NCBI GenBank assembly: GCA_013407085.1
Contig: JACCGJ010010478.1
Location: 1-64,000, forward strand
Direction of reading: 5' to 3'
Length of the DNA: 64,000 bases
Source: Atriophallophorus winterbourni
Taxonomy: Eukaryota; Platyhelminthes; Trematoda; Plagiorchiida; Microphallidae
Shown: one piece after another, positions 33,939-44,849 of the stretch
How positions within the stretch are numbered: the stretch's first letter is position 1
Layout of the letters: every line of letters starts with the position of its first letter
The notes under the pieces: model-generated
What the model was told of the DNA's origin: nothing
The model's input: the letters and a program-made list of their open reading frames with translations, nothing else
Database searches by the model: none
Translations under genes and position numbers: made by a program

Positions 33939-36743
33939 TTAAACAGTATGTAAGTGTTCTGGAAACGAATAATGCAATAAAAATTCGTCTAATTTCGTTT
34001 TAAAGTCATGCAAGTTAGTGGCGTGAGCAACGGTTGAAGGTAAACTGTTCCAAGTAAAACAGACACGGACAGAGTAAAAATACCTTCTACAGTTCAGGCG
34101 GGAATGGGGTACGACCAGCACATATTCATGGGTCCGATAATTCCTCGTATCCCTTCGCGTGAATAAATCCTGTAAGGGATGGTTCGGGGTATGGAATGTT
34201 TTGTAAAGTAAGATAAGGTCTCCTCTGATTCGTCGATAGGGAAAATCAAACAGATTCAGTTTGAGTATCCTTTCTTATATGGTTTGTTTCGGATGCTGAG
34301 AACTAGTTTCGTTGAACGGTGATAGATTCGCTGCATAAGTTCCACATCCCTCTTGAGCCACGGAGACCATGACTGCACACCGTATTCCATGACTGGTCTC
34401 AAGTATGTATTCATGATCCTTGGGAATATCTTGGGCGAAAATTTCCAAATACACGTTTGAGTAGATTTAGAACACGTGTTGCTTTTTTAAAGGCACTGTT
34501 AGTTTGAAGTGATGTTTTTAAACTGGAGCATATCCAGACACCCAAATCTTTTTCTTCACTGCAATTTTCAAGGACATGCGAACCTATGTGATATGTGAAC
34601 TCTACTCGATTCCCCACATTCATGATCCTGCATTTGTTGAAGTTAAACGGCAGTTTGTTCTTCAACGACCAGCTGTGAAGCGTATCAAGATCCTTTTGTA
34701 ATAGCAGACAGTCTTCTGGACTACGAATGCTGCGCCAAATCTTTATGTCGTCGCAAATAACGAAATGTCACATCGAACAATTTCCGGTATTTCATTGACA
34801 TAAACCAGAAAGAGGATCGGACCAAGGACTGAGCCTTGGGGAACTCCGCTAGTTGCTGCAATTGGTTTGGATAATGCACCATCAACACGTACCTGGTTAG
34901 TGCGATTTGTTAGGTAGTCATTTAGCCAATTCAGCAACTTTCCAGTGATACCAAGCCTTTCAAGCTTCTGCAGTAGTAGGGAATGGTCAACACGATCGAA
35001 TGCTTTTGAAATATCCAAGTAGCACGCGTGTATTGCTTGTCCTTTATCTACCGATTTTGTCCAATCATCTAGCGTTACCAGTAAATTAGACAAACAGGAA
35101 TAATTTCGTCTGAATCCATGCTGGTTCCTCGAAAGCAACTGATTATTCTCGAAGTGTTTCATTAGATCGTCAACAATGAGTCGCTCAAGTAATTTTGAAA
35201 TCACTGGTAACAGAGTAACGGGTCGGTAATTGGAAACATCGGAGCGATTTCCACCTTTGTAAATTGGAGAAATTATTCCTCGTTTCCAATCTGTAGGAAT
35301 CACTCCACTTGCCAGTGTTTGCTCGAACAGATAAGTGAGTGGTTTGTACACCAAACTCGCAAATTGCTTCAATATTTTCGGGGTTATTCCGTCGGCCCCA
35401 GGAGACTTTCCGGTTTTAAGATTAAATAAACCTTGGAGGACGCGTTTCTCAGTGACACTTATTTCACTTAGGGCAACCGTGTTTGAAAGTGTTGGATTTG
35501 GGCTGTTTATTGCATGTTGTATCGGGTTGAATACCGATGAATAAAACGTGGCTAAAGCATCAGCAGTTTCTGCTGCAGTTGTTGTTGGTCCAGCTGATGT
35601 GTTCACGGACGCTACTCCAGGTTTCACCTTAGCTTGATCGTTAACCATACGATATAGTATTTTGGGGTTTCGCTCCATCATGCTTGATATCACTTCTTGG
35701 AAGCACAACTTGTCTTGGATGACAAATTTGTTTACTTTGTTCCGCAGTAAACGGAATGTTTCCCAGGTCTCGGATGATGGGTTTTGCCGATGGTGTCGCC
35801 AAGCAATGTTTCGTACCGTTAACCACTTACGAGTTCGGCTTCTTAATTTAAATTCAAAGTTTTTTCTTGAGTTCCTGAGGACAAATTCGGAGCTCACTTC
35901 GATTGAACTTTTGAGATTAGATATTAGCCATATCCAAAAGTCATGTACGTTGCTGGTTTCCGGTTGGCAGTTAAACGTGTTTTTCAGAGCATCACTCAAC
36001 GCCATAGTGTTGATCCGCCTAACTCTTTTACGGGCATCATTTGTTCTTACAGCTTCAAACAGATAGTCAAACTGGATGACGACGTGATCACTTAGTCCCA
36101 GTGGACTTTCGTAAGCAACGTTATCAATGTCATGTTCATTGCTTGTCAGAACGAGATCTAAGAGTGAGGGTAAATCGTTTCCGCGGTATCGGGTATTACA
36201 TGTAATGTGGTTATAAAGAGGAATATCGTCAAACAACTCACTGAATGCGCGCTCGAGGGAGTGTTCTGGGTAAATGGTGCTGCTCTGCAGATTCGGTAAA
36301 TTGAAGTCACCCATAATCAAAAATCCACAAGTGTATCTGGAAGTAACCATGCGAATTTTATCCAGTAGGGCCAGATTGTAAGTTTCCTGTGCAGACGGTG
36401 GGCGATATACTACTCCCAAAACACAGTCTTCGCCGTTAGCTAGTCGGATTGAGCACCAGAGTGTATCCAGTAACACGATGTCTGGATCCGTAATCTCACG
36501 GCACAGAAGGTTTTGGCTATAATACAAAGCTACTCCTCCTCCTCTGGTTTCACGGTCATGACGAATAAGTGACATTCCTGGTAATTCAAGTTCACTATTT
36601 GTTTGCTGAGTCTGCAGCCACGTTTCCGTTACGGCGATGATGTCTGGTGAACATCTCAGAAAAACTGCACGCAGTTCACCGATTTTATTTCCGAGACATT
36701 GTGCGTTGGTGTAGATGCATTTCATAGTTGTTTTTCTCAACAA
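33939..36743 (-). pseudogene. Element D ORF2 (endonuclease and reverse transcriptase)
   Basis: A 666-codon frame from 36,743 to 34,743 is intact through endonuclease (CIYTNAQCLGNKI, VTETWL, GGGVALYY, LGVVYRPPSAQE, LIMGDFNLPN with catalytic Asp kept, LSDHVVIQFDY) and RT ([84 protein letters not shown]). A one-base deletion inside the FADD codons (34,754-34,765) breaks the frame. The remainder continues in other frames (34,665-34,411; 34,121-33,939) with a second break. So D was nearly intact but lost the catalytic motif. Confidence 0.92.
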
Positions 36744-36787
36744 GGATGGGGTGTGGGGAAGAAGGCTAGTGGAGTGCAGAATATATG

Positions 36788-37786
36788 TTAGGCCGACTCC
36801 TCCAGAGTCGGCAACTGAAGGTTTTTTGCTTGCAGGGATGCTTGATCGTTTTGGGGTTGTACTGTTGGAACACAGTGATCTATCGTATCGGCTGAAATTG
36901 TTTCTGACACGTCAACAACTGATTGACTTGGTAGTGTTTCTATTGAACTTAGTGGTGCATCTATCTTTCCAATATGGTGTTTCGATGCACCTAGTCTAAT
37001 TTCTCGCGGGATTATTCTGCGGCCATTTTCCCAACGAGTTTTGACCGTGTTCAACATATCATTACGCAAGAACGTTATTTTAAGGGGCTTAGGACCGATG
37101 CCCTTATAATTCGTAGATTTGGGGATGCGGAACGTGTCCGTCACAGCTACATCATGCAAACCAAGCATATCACTGAGGAATCTCCATTGTAACTGATCGT
37201 GTTTGCGCTGCACCGCTTTATCAGTTGCTTCATCAGCTTCTGGAACTCCCAAAAGGATTATACTTCGATCATCCCTCTGTTTCGTTTGGTTTTGTTGCTG
37301 GTCCTTTTGGGCCCTTTCCCACCAGGGCACATCAGCAAAGATCCTTGCAGTGGTCTCTGAACGCTCCTTACGCAGAAGAAAAGCGGATAGTAAGATGTTT
37401 TCAAGATCCCTTTCAGAGTGAACCGTGATTCTAAGCAATCTTGGCTGGTCCAGATTTGAAGAAGTAGGTTTACGACTTAGTCGTATCAATCATAGTGGTT
37501 CAACTGGCTCCAAGTCCATGTTGTTGCACAACCTTTTCCATTCTTCTTTATCGTGCTTTAGCCTGTCCCCTAGTAAGGTGGCACTCGTTTCCTTTACCTT
37601 GGTGCAAATCACACTTAGTCCATGGACTGAATGTACACTCTGTGTTTGGCGCTTTCGCTGGTTGCTGGACGTTTCAACTACCTTAGATCGAATACCTATT
37701 GTGTCCACTTTGGGAGTGTTTTGCACGATGACTTTTGGTTTTGAACCTAAGGGTTTTCGCTGATCCTTCGGGTGAGCAGGTGGCAT
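36788..37786 (-). pseudogene. Element D ORF1, 5'-truncated, one stop
   Basis: The frame opens four bases from the truncation point at 37,790, so the N-terminus and PHD-like finger are absent. One in-frame TGA at 37,490 separates two stretches in the same frame. The C-terminal blocks match B and E: VICTKVKET, MIRLSRKPTS, FADVPWWERAQK, IILLGVPE, TFRIPKSTNYKG and KITFLRN. It ends at the TAA (36,788-36,790) just after the overlap hairpin. Confidence 0.85.
36792..36812 (-). promoter_or_regulatory. Hairpin in ORF1/ORF2 overlap of element D
   Basis: On the mRNA strand GCCGACTC pairs with GAGTCGGC around the loop TGGAG, immediately before the ORF1 stop at 36,790-36,788. The closing pair is G-C here, A-U in B and U-A in E. 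No ATG for ORF2 lies at the hairpin; the first ATG in the ORF2 frame is about 60 bases downstream. Confidence 0.75.
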
Positions 37787-39072
37787 TGATAGCGTTTCAG
37801 TTAAATGTACTTTTTGCGGGTTCCGTCAACACGCGTCATGTGACAACAATTTGACTGATGACTGTGTGCGTCTTGTGAACGACGAGAAACATCCATCTGT
37901 TTGTTTTGTTTGTATTAACTGTAGACAATCCAATGAAGGCGTTCGCCACAACACTAAACACACCGTTTGTAGGACAATATCAGCTCTCGATTTAGAGAAA
38001 TCTAAAGACTTTGAAGACAAAATTGAAAAACTAATGTCTGCTCCAGAGCAAAGTCTACAGCGAGTTGAATTTGCTATAATCGCGAATGATCAAGTTTTTC
38101 ATGCATCATCGCCCGTAGTGGAAATCAGCGATAAAGCAAACGCCGATAAAACACCACAAAAGTCAACTTTGGTTAGTGGTGCATCTTCGGTGATCCAATG
38201 CGACAACAAAGGAGCCATAGATATGATTTCGTTACTAAGTCGCGTAAGACAGCATCTGCTGTGAATGTAAAGAGGAAAACGAATACAGTCAACAGTGAGA
38301 CACCTCATCGACCAGCACCGGTGCAACCTGCTGGTGGTTTAATGAAGAAGACCCATAGTCTCAGCGTAATTTGCACTAACGTTCCTGAAACAAATGATGC
38401 ACTGTTCGACGACAGGAAAAAGCACGATTTAGCCGAATGGAGCAGACTCTGTGACATGATGAACCTGGTTCCCATTAAACCCTCAGCTATAGTTCGTTTA
38501 AGTCGACACCCGAAATCACCCCACCAGGGTGATCCGAGATTACTCAAGGTGATATTGGAGAACGAAAACGACCTGGAAAACATACTATTAGACTCATACT
38601 TATTAAGGAGTGTTGCTGGCTCAAAAATCCGTATTTTCGCTGATCTCCCATGGTGGGAACGAAAATCAAAAGCCTCCGATCCGGCATCAGCAAGAAGTTT
38701 AAGAAGTTTAGTACTGCTTGGTGTTCCTGAGTGTGCTGAAAATCTAGCAAATAATCAAACAGAAAAACACGATAGACAACAATGGAAGTTTATATCCGAA
38801 ACTATCGATGTAAATAAAACTGTCGCAATAGATACGTTCAGGATACCCAATTCCATCCAATACAAAGGGGATGGACCCCGACCGCTTAAAATCACCTTCC
38901 TGACTAGCAATATGGCTGATTTAATTCGAGCACAATGCACTCAAAACAGTCGCAAGCTATCAAGTGGTGTCAGAATGAGTGCTCCGAAAAAAAATAAACT
39001 AGATCCTGCAGACAGTATACCACTCACAAGCCCAAGTCAAGTCATTTCAATTAGCTCTCCAAAAAACGATCT

Positions 39073-42018
39073 GTGTCCGACTCATGCCGAGTCGGAAAAG
39101 TAGAAACGACTTCAACGCCTCAGCTGTATACTGTGAACCGGATTGAATTTATGCATACTAACCCTCAATCTTTGCCAAACATATCACAACTTGGAACTAA
39201 AACTAGTCTTTCACATTGTCCATCATTGTTAACCCATAAAACCATTAAGTGTCTCTATACAAACGCGCAGTGTCTGAGAAACAAAATACAGGAGCTTGAT
39301 ACCGTATGTACACAGCACTCACCGGACTTAGTTGCAATTACCGAAACATGGTTTGAACCTCATTTATCAGACAATGAATTGGCACTGAAAGGAATGTCTC
39401 TTCTCCGTCAAGACCGTACGGGACGCGGCGGTGGCGTAGCACTTTACTACAACCAACAGTTATCCTGCAGAGAAATTGACGATATTGACCTACGTGTACA
39501 GGATACTCTGTGGTGCTCAATTAAGCTGACAACTAGAGATGATTGCATTGTTGGCGTGATTTATCGGGCTCCAAGTGACGCGCACAATGTTGAACTACTC
39601 CAGAAAATTCGACTTCTGGCTGCCAGATTTCAAACGCCACTCCTGGTTATGGGAAACTTCAACCTTCCAAACTTGATAAGGAAAAACGCTCTTTCAACGA
39701 ATTCACTCGACGATGCGTTTCAAGAACTGACCTTCGATATTCCTTTTTATAACCACGTATTTGATAACACTAGATATGGAGATGGTAACATGCCATCCGT
39801 CCTGGATCTAATACTAACGAGTGAGGAACATGCCGTCGAAAATCTCGGCTACGAAACTCCATTGGGTTCTAGCGACCACCTGGTCCTCTTATTCGATTAT
39901 GTTTGTCAAGCTGAGAGAACGAATGACATCAACAAAACAAAACTACAACTGGATATTGGAAGTCTTCACAATGCTCTTCGAACGATTTCTGACTGGAAAC
40001 CAGACACCACGGACGTGCATCGTTCTTGGGTAAACTTCATAGAGAAGATGTGTGTGATGAAATAAACCTACATTCCAAAGACAGCGAAAAAACGATTTAT
40101 CTTCACGTTGAGAAGCCGCACAAGGAAGTGGATTAAGATACGCAACGATGCATGGAGAAACTATGTCCAGAATCCGATGCCAGATAATTGGGAAACATAT
40201 CGTCTGTTGAGGAACAAGGTCACCTCTCATATCACCGAGAATAAGCAGTCTCATCAGGCAAGACTACTGACCATGATGGAGCGGAACCCCAAAGTCCTGT
40301 ACCAGATCGTTAACACTACATCGAAAATTAAGCCAGGAATCTCAGCACTACGCACACCAAATGGTCTAACTACGACTGCGTTCGAGGCTGCCGAAGTTCT
40401 TGCAGGTTACTACTGCAAAGTTTTTAGCCCCAAGGAATCAGTGCATCTTACGCCGCATTCGATCGGCTTTTCCAATGAAATACTAAATGAAATCTCAATA
40501 AACAATGAGTGTGTCATGCTCAGACTTCTTCGTTTGAATACCGCAAAGTCACCAGGAGCAGATGGAATCACTCCTTTTATCCTCAAACGATGCGCATCCT
40601 CATTGTGTGGTCCACTCAGCACGTTATTCCAAATTTCGCTCGAAAATAGTATCGTTCCCGCGGAATGGAAATCTGGCATCATCACACCAATCTACAAGGG
40701 CCGGAGTCGATCTGACGCTGCGAACTATAGACCAGTTACGTTGTTGCCAGTAATTTCTAAAGTGCTAGAGAGTTTAGTAGCGGAAAAGATCACCCATCAC
40801 CTCGAAAACAATAGACTGCTTGCGACTGAACAGCACGGTTTCAGGAAACATCACTCATGTCTATCTAACCTCTTGCTCACCTTAAACGACTGGACTGAGT
40901 GTGTGGACAATGGTTACTCCATCCACGCATGCTTTTTAGACATGTCAAAGGCTTTCGACCGCGTCAATCATAGTATTTTAATCCAGAAACTTGAATTGCA
41001 CGGGATAACAGGAAAACTTCTTGCTTGGCTAGAAAACTATTTACGCGACAGGAGTGCCCAAGTCAGAGTTGACGGCGCCTTATCGAAACCATTCAAAATT
41101 ACGAGCGGAGTGCCCCAGGGTTCGGTCCTCGGACCGATTTTGTTTTTGATCTACGCAAACGACATTCCCGAGCGTGTTAAATGCAAGATTATGTTATTTG
41201 CAGACGATATAAAGCTTTGGAGAAGCATACGCACAAATGATGACTGTGAAACTTTGCAGAAGGATCTAAACACATTGCACGATTGGTCTTTGAGAAACAA
41301 ACTACCATTCAACTTCCAAAAGTGCAAGGTGTTAAACATTGGAAAGACTGTTAATTACAACTACACTCTTGGGTCCCACCAACTCGTCTGGACAACTGAA
41401 GAGAAGGATTTGGGTGTTTGGACCAGTTCAAGTCTGAAGACTTCACTGCAGTGCAAAGCGGCTTACAAAAAGGCGTCACAAGTATTGGCGTTATTGAGAC
41501 GAATTTTCGGCAGATTCTCCAATCAGTCAGTACCCCGTATCATGAACACCTATCTGAGACCAGCGATGGAGTACGCTGTTCAGGCTTGGTCACCCTGGAT
41601 TCAGAAAGACATCAATCTTCTGCAGCGTATTTACCACCGAACCACAAAGCTTGTACCCGGACTAGCTGCTAAACCATATGAAGAACGTTTGAGGAGTCTC
41701 AATCTTTTCGACTTTCGCTGTCGTCGACTAAGAGGTGACCTCATACTGATGTACAATATTATGCACGTCCCTAACCATCCCTTGTCCAAACTTTTCACAC
41801 GCTCGCCACCCCGTGCCAGTCGGAAACATGAACTTACAGTGCTTATTCCCACTTCAAGACTGAACTGTCGAAGATATTCGTATGCTGTACGTGTAAGTTT
41901 CACATGGAACACCCTCCCCTCCACTGTTACACACTCAGCCAACCTGGATATTTTTAAAGCTAATTTGGACAAATACTTGAGAGACAACCCAAATTTTGAT
42001 ACGATTTACACTACATGA
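39073..42018 (+). pseudogene. Element E ORF2, intact but for one stop
   Basis: About 981 codons in a single frame, interrupted only by a TAA at 40,063-40,065 in the linker between domains. Endonuclease: KCLYTNAQCLRNKI, ITETWF (about residue 90), GGGVALYY, VGVIYRAPSD, LVMGNFNLPN (about 192; catalytic GDFN is GNFN), SSDHLVLLFDY (about 267). [69 protein letters not shown] (about 624), GVPQGSVLGPILFLIYANDI (about 680), LFADDIKLW (about 708). C-terminus: LRPAMEYAVQAWSPW and SYAVRVSFTWNTLPS. There is no ATG at the overlap (the frame opens at GTG 39,073), as in D. Confidence 0.93.
39076..39096 (+). promoter_or_regulatory. Hairpin in ORF1/ORF2 overlap of element E
   Basis: TCCGACTC pairs with GAGTCGGA around the loop ATGCC. 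The ORF1 stop TAG lies at 39,101-39,103, just downstream. The closing pair is U-A, a third Watson-Crick state relative to B and D. Confidence 0.75.
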
Positions 42019-42130
42019 GTTTCCCTGTTCTTCTTCTTTTTTATTGTATATACCTCATAACTCCATCCTATGGTTATTGTTAAGCTAAATGCTTTTTAGA
42101 CCATTACAACTTTGAATCACTTTGAACAAG

Positions 42131-42499
42131 TTCCGAAAAAGCAAGAAAAACAAATATTTCAGTGATACGGGTGACATCTCTGGAGATTCATACAGAACTT
42201 TCAGAGAATTGTTTATCAGTTCATCTAATGCTGACTCATTCATGAGAATCAGTTGTTAGCAAAACATATAATATTCTATTTTCGTTCTAACAGTTGGTAC
42301 TTAGTGGATATTTCTCAAGAAATACTTTCGTCATCAAATGTTTATTCTATGCGATTCCAAATTTTATTATCTATTCGAATCTATCTCATTTCTAACAAGT
42401 TTAATAGCCCTACAACTTTAGGAAAACCTTTGATCATCGGATTTCTCAGTAATATATATTTGTCTAGAAGCCAATGATCTTCATTATATACACAATATT
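42131..42499. other. AT-rich sequence, nothing recognised
   Basis: Flank of element E shared with the second copy at about 47,820-48,190. No gene or known repeat. Confidence 0.4.
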
Positions 42500-43065
42500 A
42501 GAAAATTATATTTCCCGATGTATTTCTGCTTTAATGTACGGCAGTGAAACATGGACCAATCACGCAAGGCACGAACGGAAGCTGAATGCTTTTCATCTAC
42601 GAAGCATCCTTCGTATCTGGAATATATCGTGGATGGACAGAGTGACTAACGCTACAGTGCTTTCAAAGCGCCGCTTGCGGTGGCTTGGTCATGTCTACAA
42701 AATGGAAAATGGTCGGTACAAAGACGTTTGCAGATGAGATATGAAAGCTCTTGGCATTGACCCAGCGAGTTAAGAAGAACTTGCTCTTGATCGCACACAT
42801 TGGAAACATTGTGTAAAGCATCGTCTGCAAGCTGGGGAGGAGCAGATACAGCTCTTCGCTGCTGAACGTAGATAACGCTGCCGGCGTGCAAGTGATGCAT
42901 TAAAACTGAGTTCTGACTATCGTTGCCAGCGCTGCGGGAGAGATTGTTCATCCCGAATCGGAATGTTTAATCATTCCAAAAGCTGTAGAACATGAACATT
43001 CATGAAAATTGTGATGTACATGCATGGTCAAAATCGACCGAAGGAGGCCAACAACAACAACAATA
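42500..43065 (+). pseudogene. RTE-like C-terminus and 3' end
   Basis: The frame at 42,474-42,737 reads YGSETWTNHARHERKLNAFH, LRIWNISWMDRVTNA, KRRLRWLGHVYKMENGRYKD. A stop, then MKALGIDPAS in the next segment, a stop, an Arg-rich stretch and a terminal zinc-finger-like stretch follow. The tail is CCAACAACAACAACAAT at 43,049-43,065. It is 5'-truncated, and internally shortened where full copies have about 30 more residues between the two conserved blocks. Confidence 0.78.
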
Positions 43066-43069
43066 TTTC

Positions 43070-43920
43070 CAGATGGGTAACCTAAACTTGTGTCACGACA
43101 GCTCGATCCGTAGAATAATTGGTGAGGTATTTCTTCTAACATCAATGAGTCAACCAAATTAGGGTAACGTCGATCTTGGACTTCCAAGTCGATTTTGGCG
43201 CGGCGAAATCTAGCCTGATGAAGCTTCCATTTTGCACAAACCAGTGAATAATTAGTGTCTCAGTCTGCGATTTGATATGATCTGGTAAAGAGTAAGCATC
43301 TTATATTAGTGAGCCTAACAGGAATAAGATCATTAATGCAAATGATGAGACCGAGGTTTTTTCCAAGGGAATTTATGTTGTGAAATTGTTCGGAACAAAT
43401 GAGATAGTGACACATAGACTGAACTGTGTCCATAGTTCCCAAACGTTGTTGTACATTATTGTTTGTTCTACTTACTCCGAACTTCTCTAGAAATTTTGCA
43501 CTCTAACCGTGATCTGCAACAAAACTATGGCATTGAAATCACCGAATATCACAACATAGTTTTTCATTCGCACGTTTTTGAGGACTGTTGCAATGAGTTG
43601 ATAATAAACGTCTTTTTTCAGCAGGTGTCAAAGTGATCGTCTGCGCATAAACATTGACCAATGTAATGGCACCAATACTGCTTTCGAGATGTACAGTTCG
43701 AATCCGTTTGCTGCCGCTTCTGATTTTTTCTGTCGCTTTTATTAAGATGTTTCGCACGATAAACACCTCTATAGGCACTCGAAGCTCATCAGAGCCTCCT
43801 TCAGTTCATTGTTTATAACAAATAAGTTTCTTACGCATCTGATGTTTGAAACGTCGAAATAAAATCCAGGATGCATGGATCGAATGTTCCAGGTTCCCGT
43901 TTTTAGAGCCGATCTGTCCT
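43070..43920 (-). pseudogene. RTE-like endonuclease remnant
   Basis: Minus-strand frames give an AP-endonuclease-like start TGTWNIRSMHPG (about 43,895), then ITLVNVYAQTIT (43,778-43,539 frame), VVIFGDFNAIV (about 43,545) and later an LVCAKWKLH segment. The WNIRSL, NVYAPT and GDFN order is the RTE/L2-type endonuclease. Frameshifts and stops are frequent. It runs opposite to the RTE 3' end next to it, meeting at about 43,067, so the plus-strand fragment probably inserted into it. Confidence 0.6.
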
Positions 43921-43932
43921 ACTACTGTTCCT

Positions 43933-44333
43933 GCTACTTAAGTTCGCATCATTGATGAGCGCCAGATTGCGGAGATCTCTGTCCAATCCATCATAGTGGC
44001 CACAAGTAGACCTGCCTTATAAACCTCGAGAGGTGGGACATTAGGTTGCTCACTATACGGTTCAATAACACTTTCATATTGTCTAAATCAACCCCGTCAT
44101 GTGTATCTCATACAATCTCTGCCAAGGCTGAATCACATATTGATATTCCCTCGCATATCAAGGTCGCCTTGGTTCGTGCTTCTGATTTTCTTTCCATTAT
44201 GTGTTCACGAACGGTTCTACATGAAACAATCAAGTGCGCTTATCGCGAGTACGAGTCCGAAAGAATGCGCGCGCGCACATTCTAAATAAACTAACCAATC
44301 CAATTGATTTTGAGTATTAAAATATCGATCGGT
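43933..44333. repeat. Short repeat RA, detached copy
   Basis: Matches 166-579 and 49,431-49,844, but lies outside the 12-kb units. It ends at AAAATATCGATCGGT, after which all similarity stops. On the minus strand it leads directly into the RTE-like endonuclease remnant. Confidence 0.85.
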
Positions 44334-44849
44334 GGTACCACGGGCTCCAATTGATGCTACCGCGATAAGCATTAGAACCACTTCTAGAATGTTTGTTTAT
44401 TAATTTACTAGCTCGTCTCACTATTTGGTATTGGCTGGCATCTGCGATGAAGGTGCTTCATATGCATGAATGCAATGGACTAGAGCATCACCCAGAATCA
44501 TCCAAGCATAGACAGAAAGCATATTTTGAATACAATTCGAACATTAAACCAACCATTAAATGTAATATATGTTAGTTCGGTGTAATTTCATCATTTTTGT
44601 TTAATAAATTGAAGTTAGAAGCAATTCGATTCTGGATCCAGCGTATATCCCTCACTGAAATCCTGGATTAATTACTTTGTTTGAATACATTGGCATCAGT
44701 GTTATGTTCCACCCCGCCCGGATAAGCGCGTTCGACAATGGCCTGGCATTCGGAATATTTATTCAAGCAGTTTTAGTCTAGTCTGTTTGAATGCAGGTAG
44801 CGTCACAGCATCTCATCCAAGGTATTCTGCTCAGGGTTGTTTTTAAGGA
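44334..44849. other. Sequence with no recognised feature
   Basis: AT-rich, with only short open frames (44,393-44,575) and no recognisable domain. Confidence 0.45.

Larger units (their letters stand above)
33826..37790 (-). mobile_element. CR1-like retrotransposon D, nested in element E
   Basis: A minus-strand element whose 3' tail begins on the plus strand with repeats of CAATTCAAGGTTCAAGG at 33,831 and whose 5' end stops at 37,790 inside ORF1 (5'-truncated, PHD finger missing). It is flanked by AGCGTT at 33,820-33,825 and 37,791-37,796, a 6-bp target-site duplication. It contains ORF1 (partial), ORF2 and the 3' UTR stem-loop (TATGGT, AAGC/GCTT, ACCATTA). It is younger than E, which it interrupts. 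Confidence 0.9.
33616..39103 (+). pseudogene. Element E ORF1, split by element D and frameshifted
   Basis: Exon-like pieces: 33,616-33,825 (N-terminus and first finger half CDLCITC) and 37,791-39,103. The second starts inside the PHD-like finger (KCTFC, HASCD, CFVCINC). Counting one copy of the 6-bp duplication, the spacing between finger halves is 12 residues, exactly as in element B. A frameshift near 38,200-38,260 separates the Ser-rich middle from the C-terminal half, which has VICTNVPET, IVRLSRHPKS, IFADLPWWER, LVLLGVPE and KITFLTS. The family role is RNA binding. It overlaps ORF2 by 31 bases with the conserved hairpin. Confidence 0.85.
33260..42130 (+). mobile_element. CR1-like retrotransposon E, interrupted by element D
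   Basis: A plus-strand, probably full-length CR1: ORF1 begins at ATG 33,616, is split by the insertion of D (33,826-37,790), resumes at 37,791 and ends at 39,103. ORF2 runs 39,073-42,018. The 3' UTR has the stem-loop CCTATGGTT...AGACCATTA at 42,068-42,106 and the tail repeats CTTTGAATCA. Its 3' half (from about 40,437) and right flank are duplicated at 46,112-49,141. The exact 5' end is not defined. Confidence 0.88.
40437..43475. repeat. 3-kb direct duplication, copy 1
   Basis: From inside ORF2 of element E to about 43,475, the sequence is repeated in the same orientation at 46,112-49,141 with high identity. The shared part includes E's RT, its 3' tail, 350 bp of flanking DNA, an RTE 3' end and part of an RTE endonuclease. 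Because unrelated flanks are shared, this is a segmental duplication rather than two insertions. Copy 1 has fewer indels in the ORF. Confidence 0.92.

Noticed and set aside
33826..37810. D and E as one element with a twin-priming inversion
   Set aside because: D has its own 3' tail and a 6-bp duplication at both ends, and its ORFs differ from E throughout, so it is a separate nested insertion.
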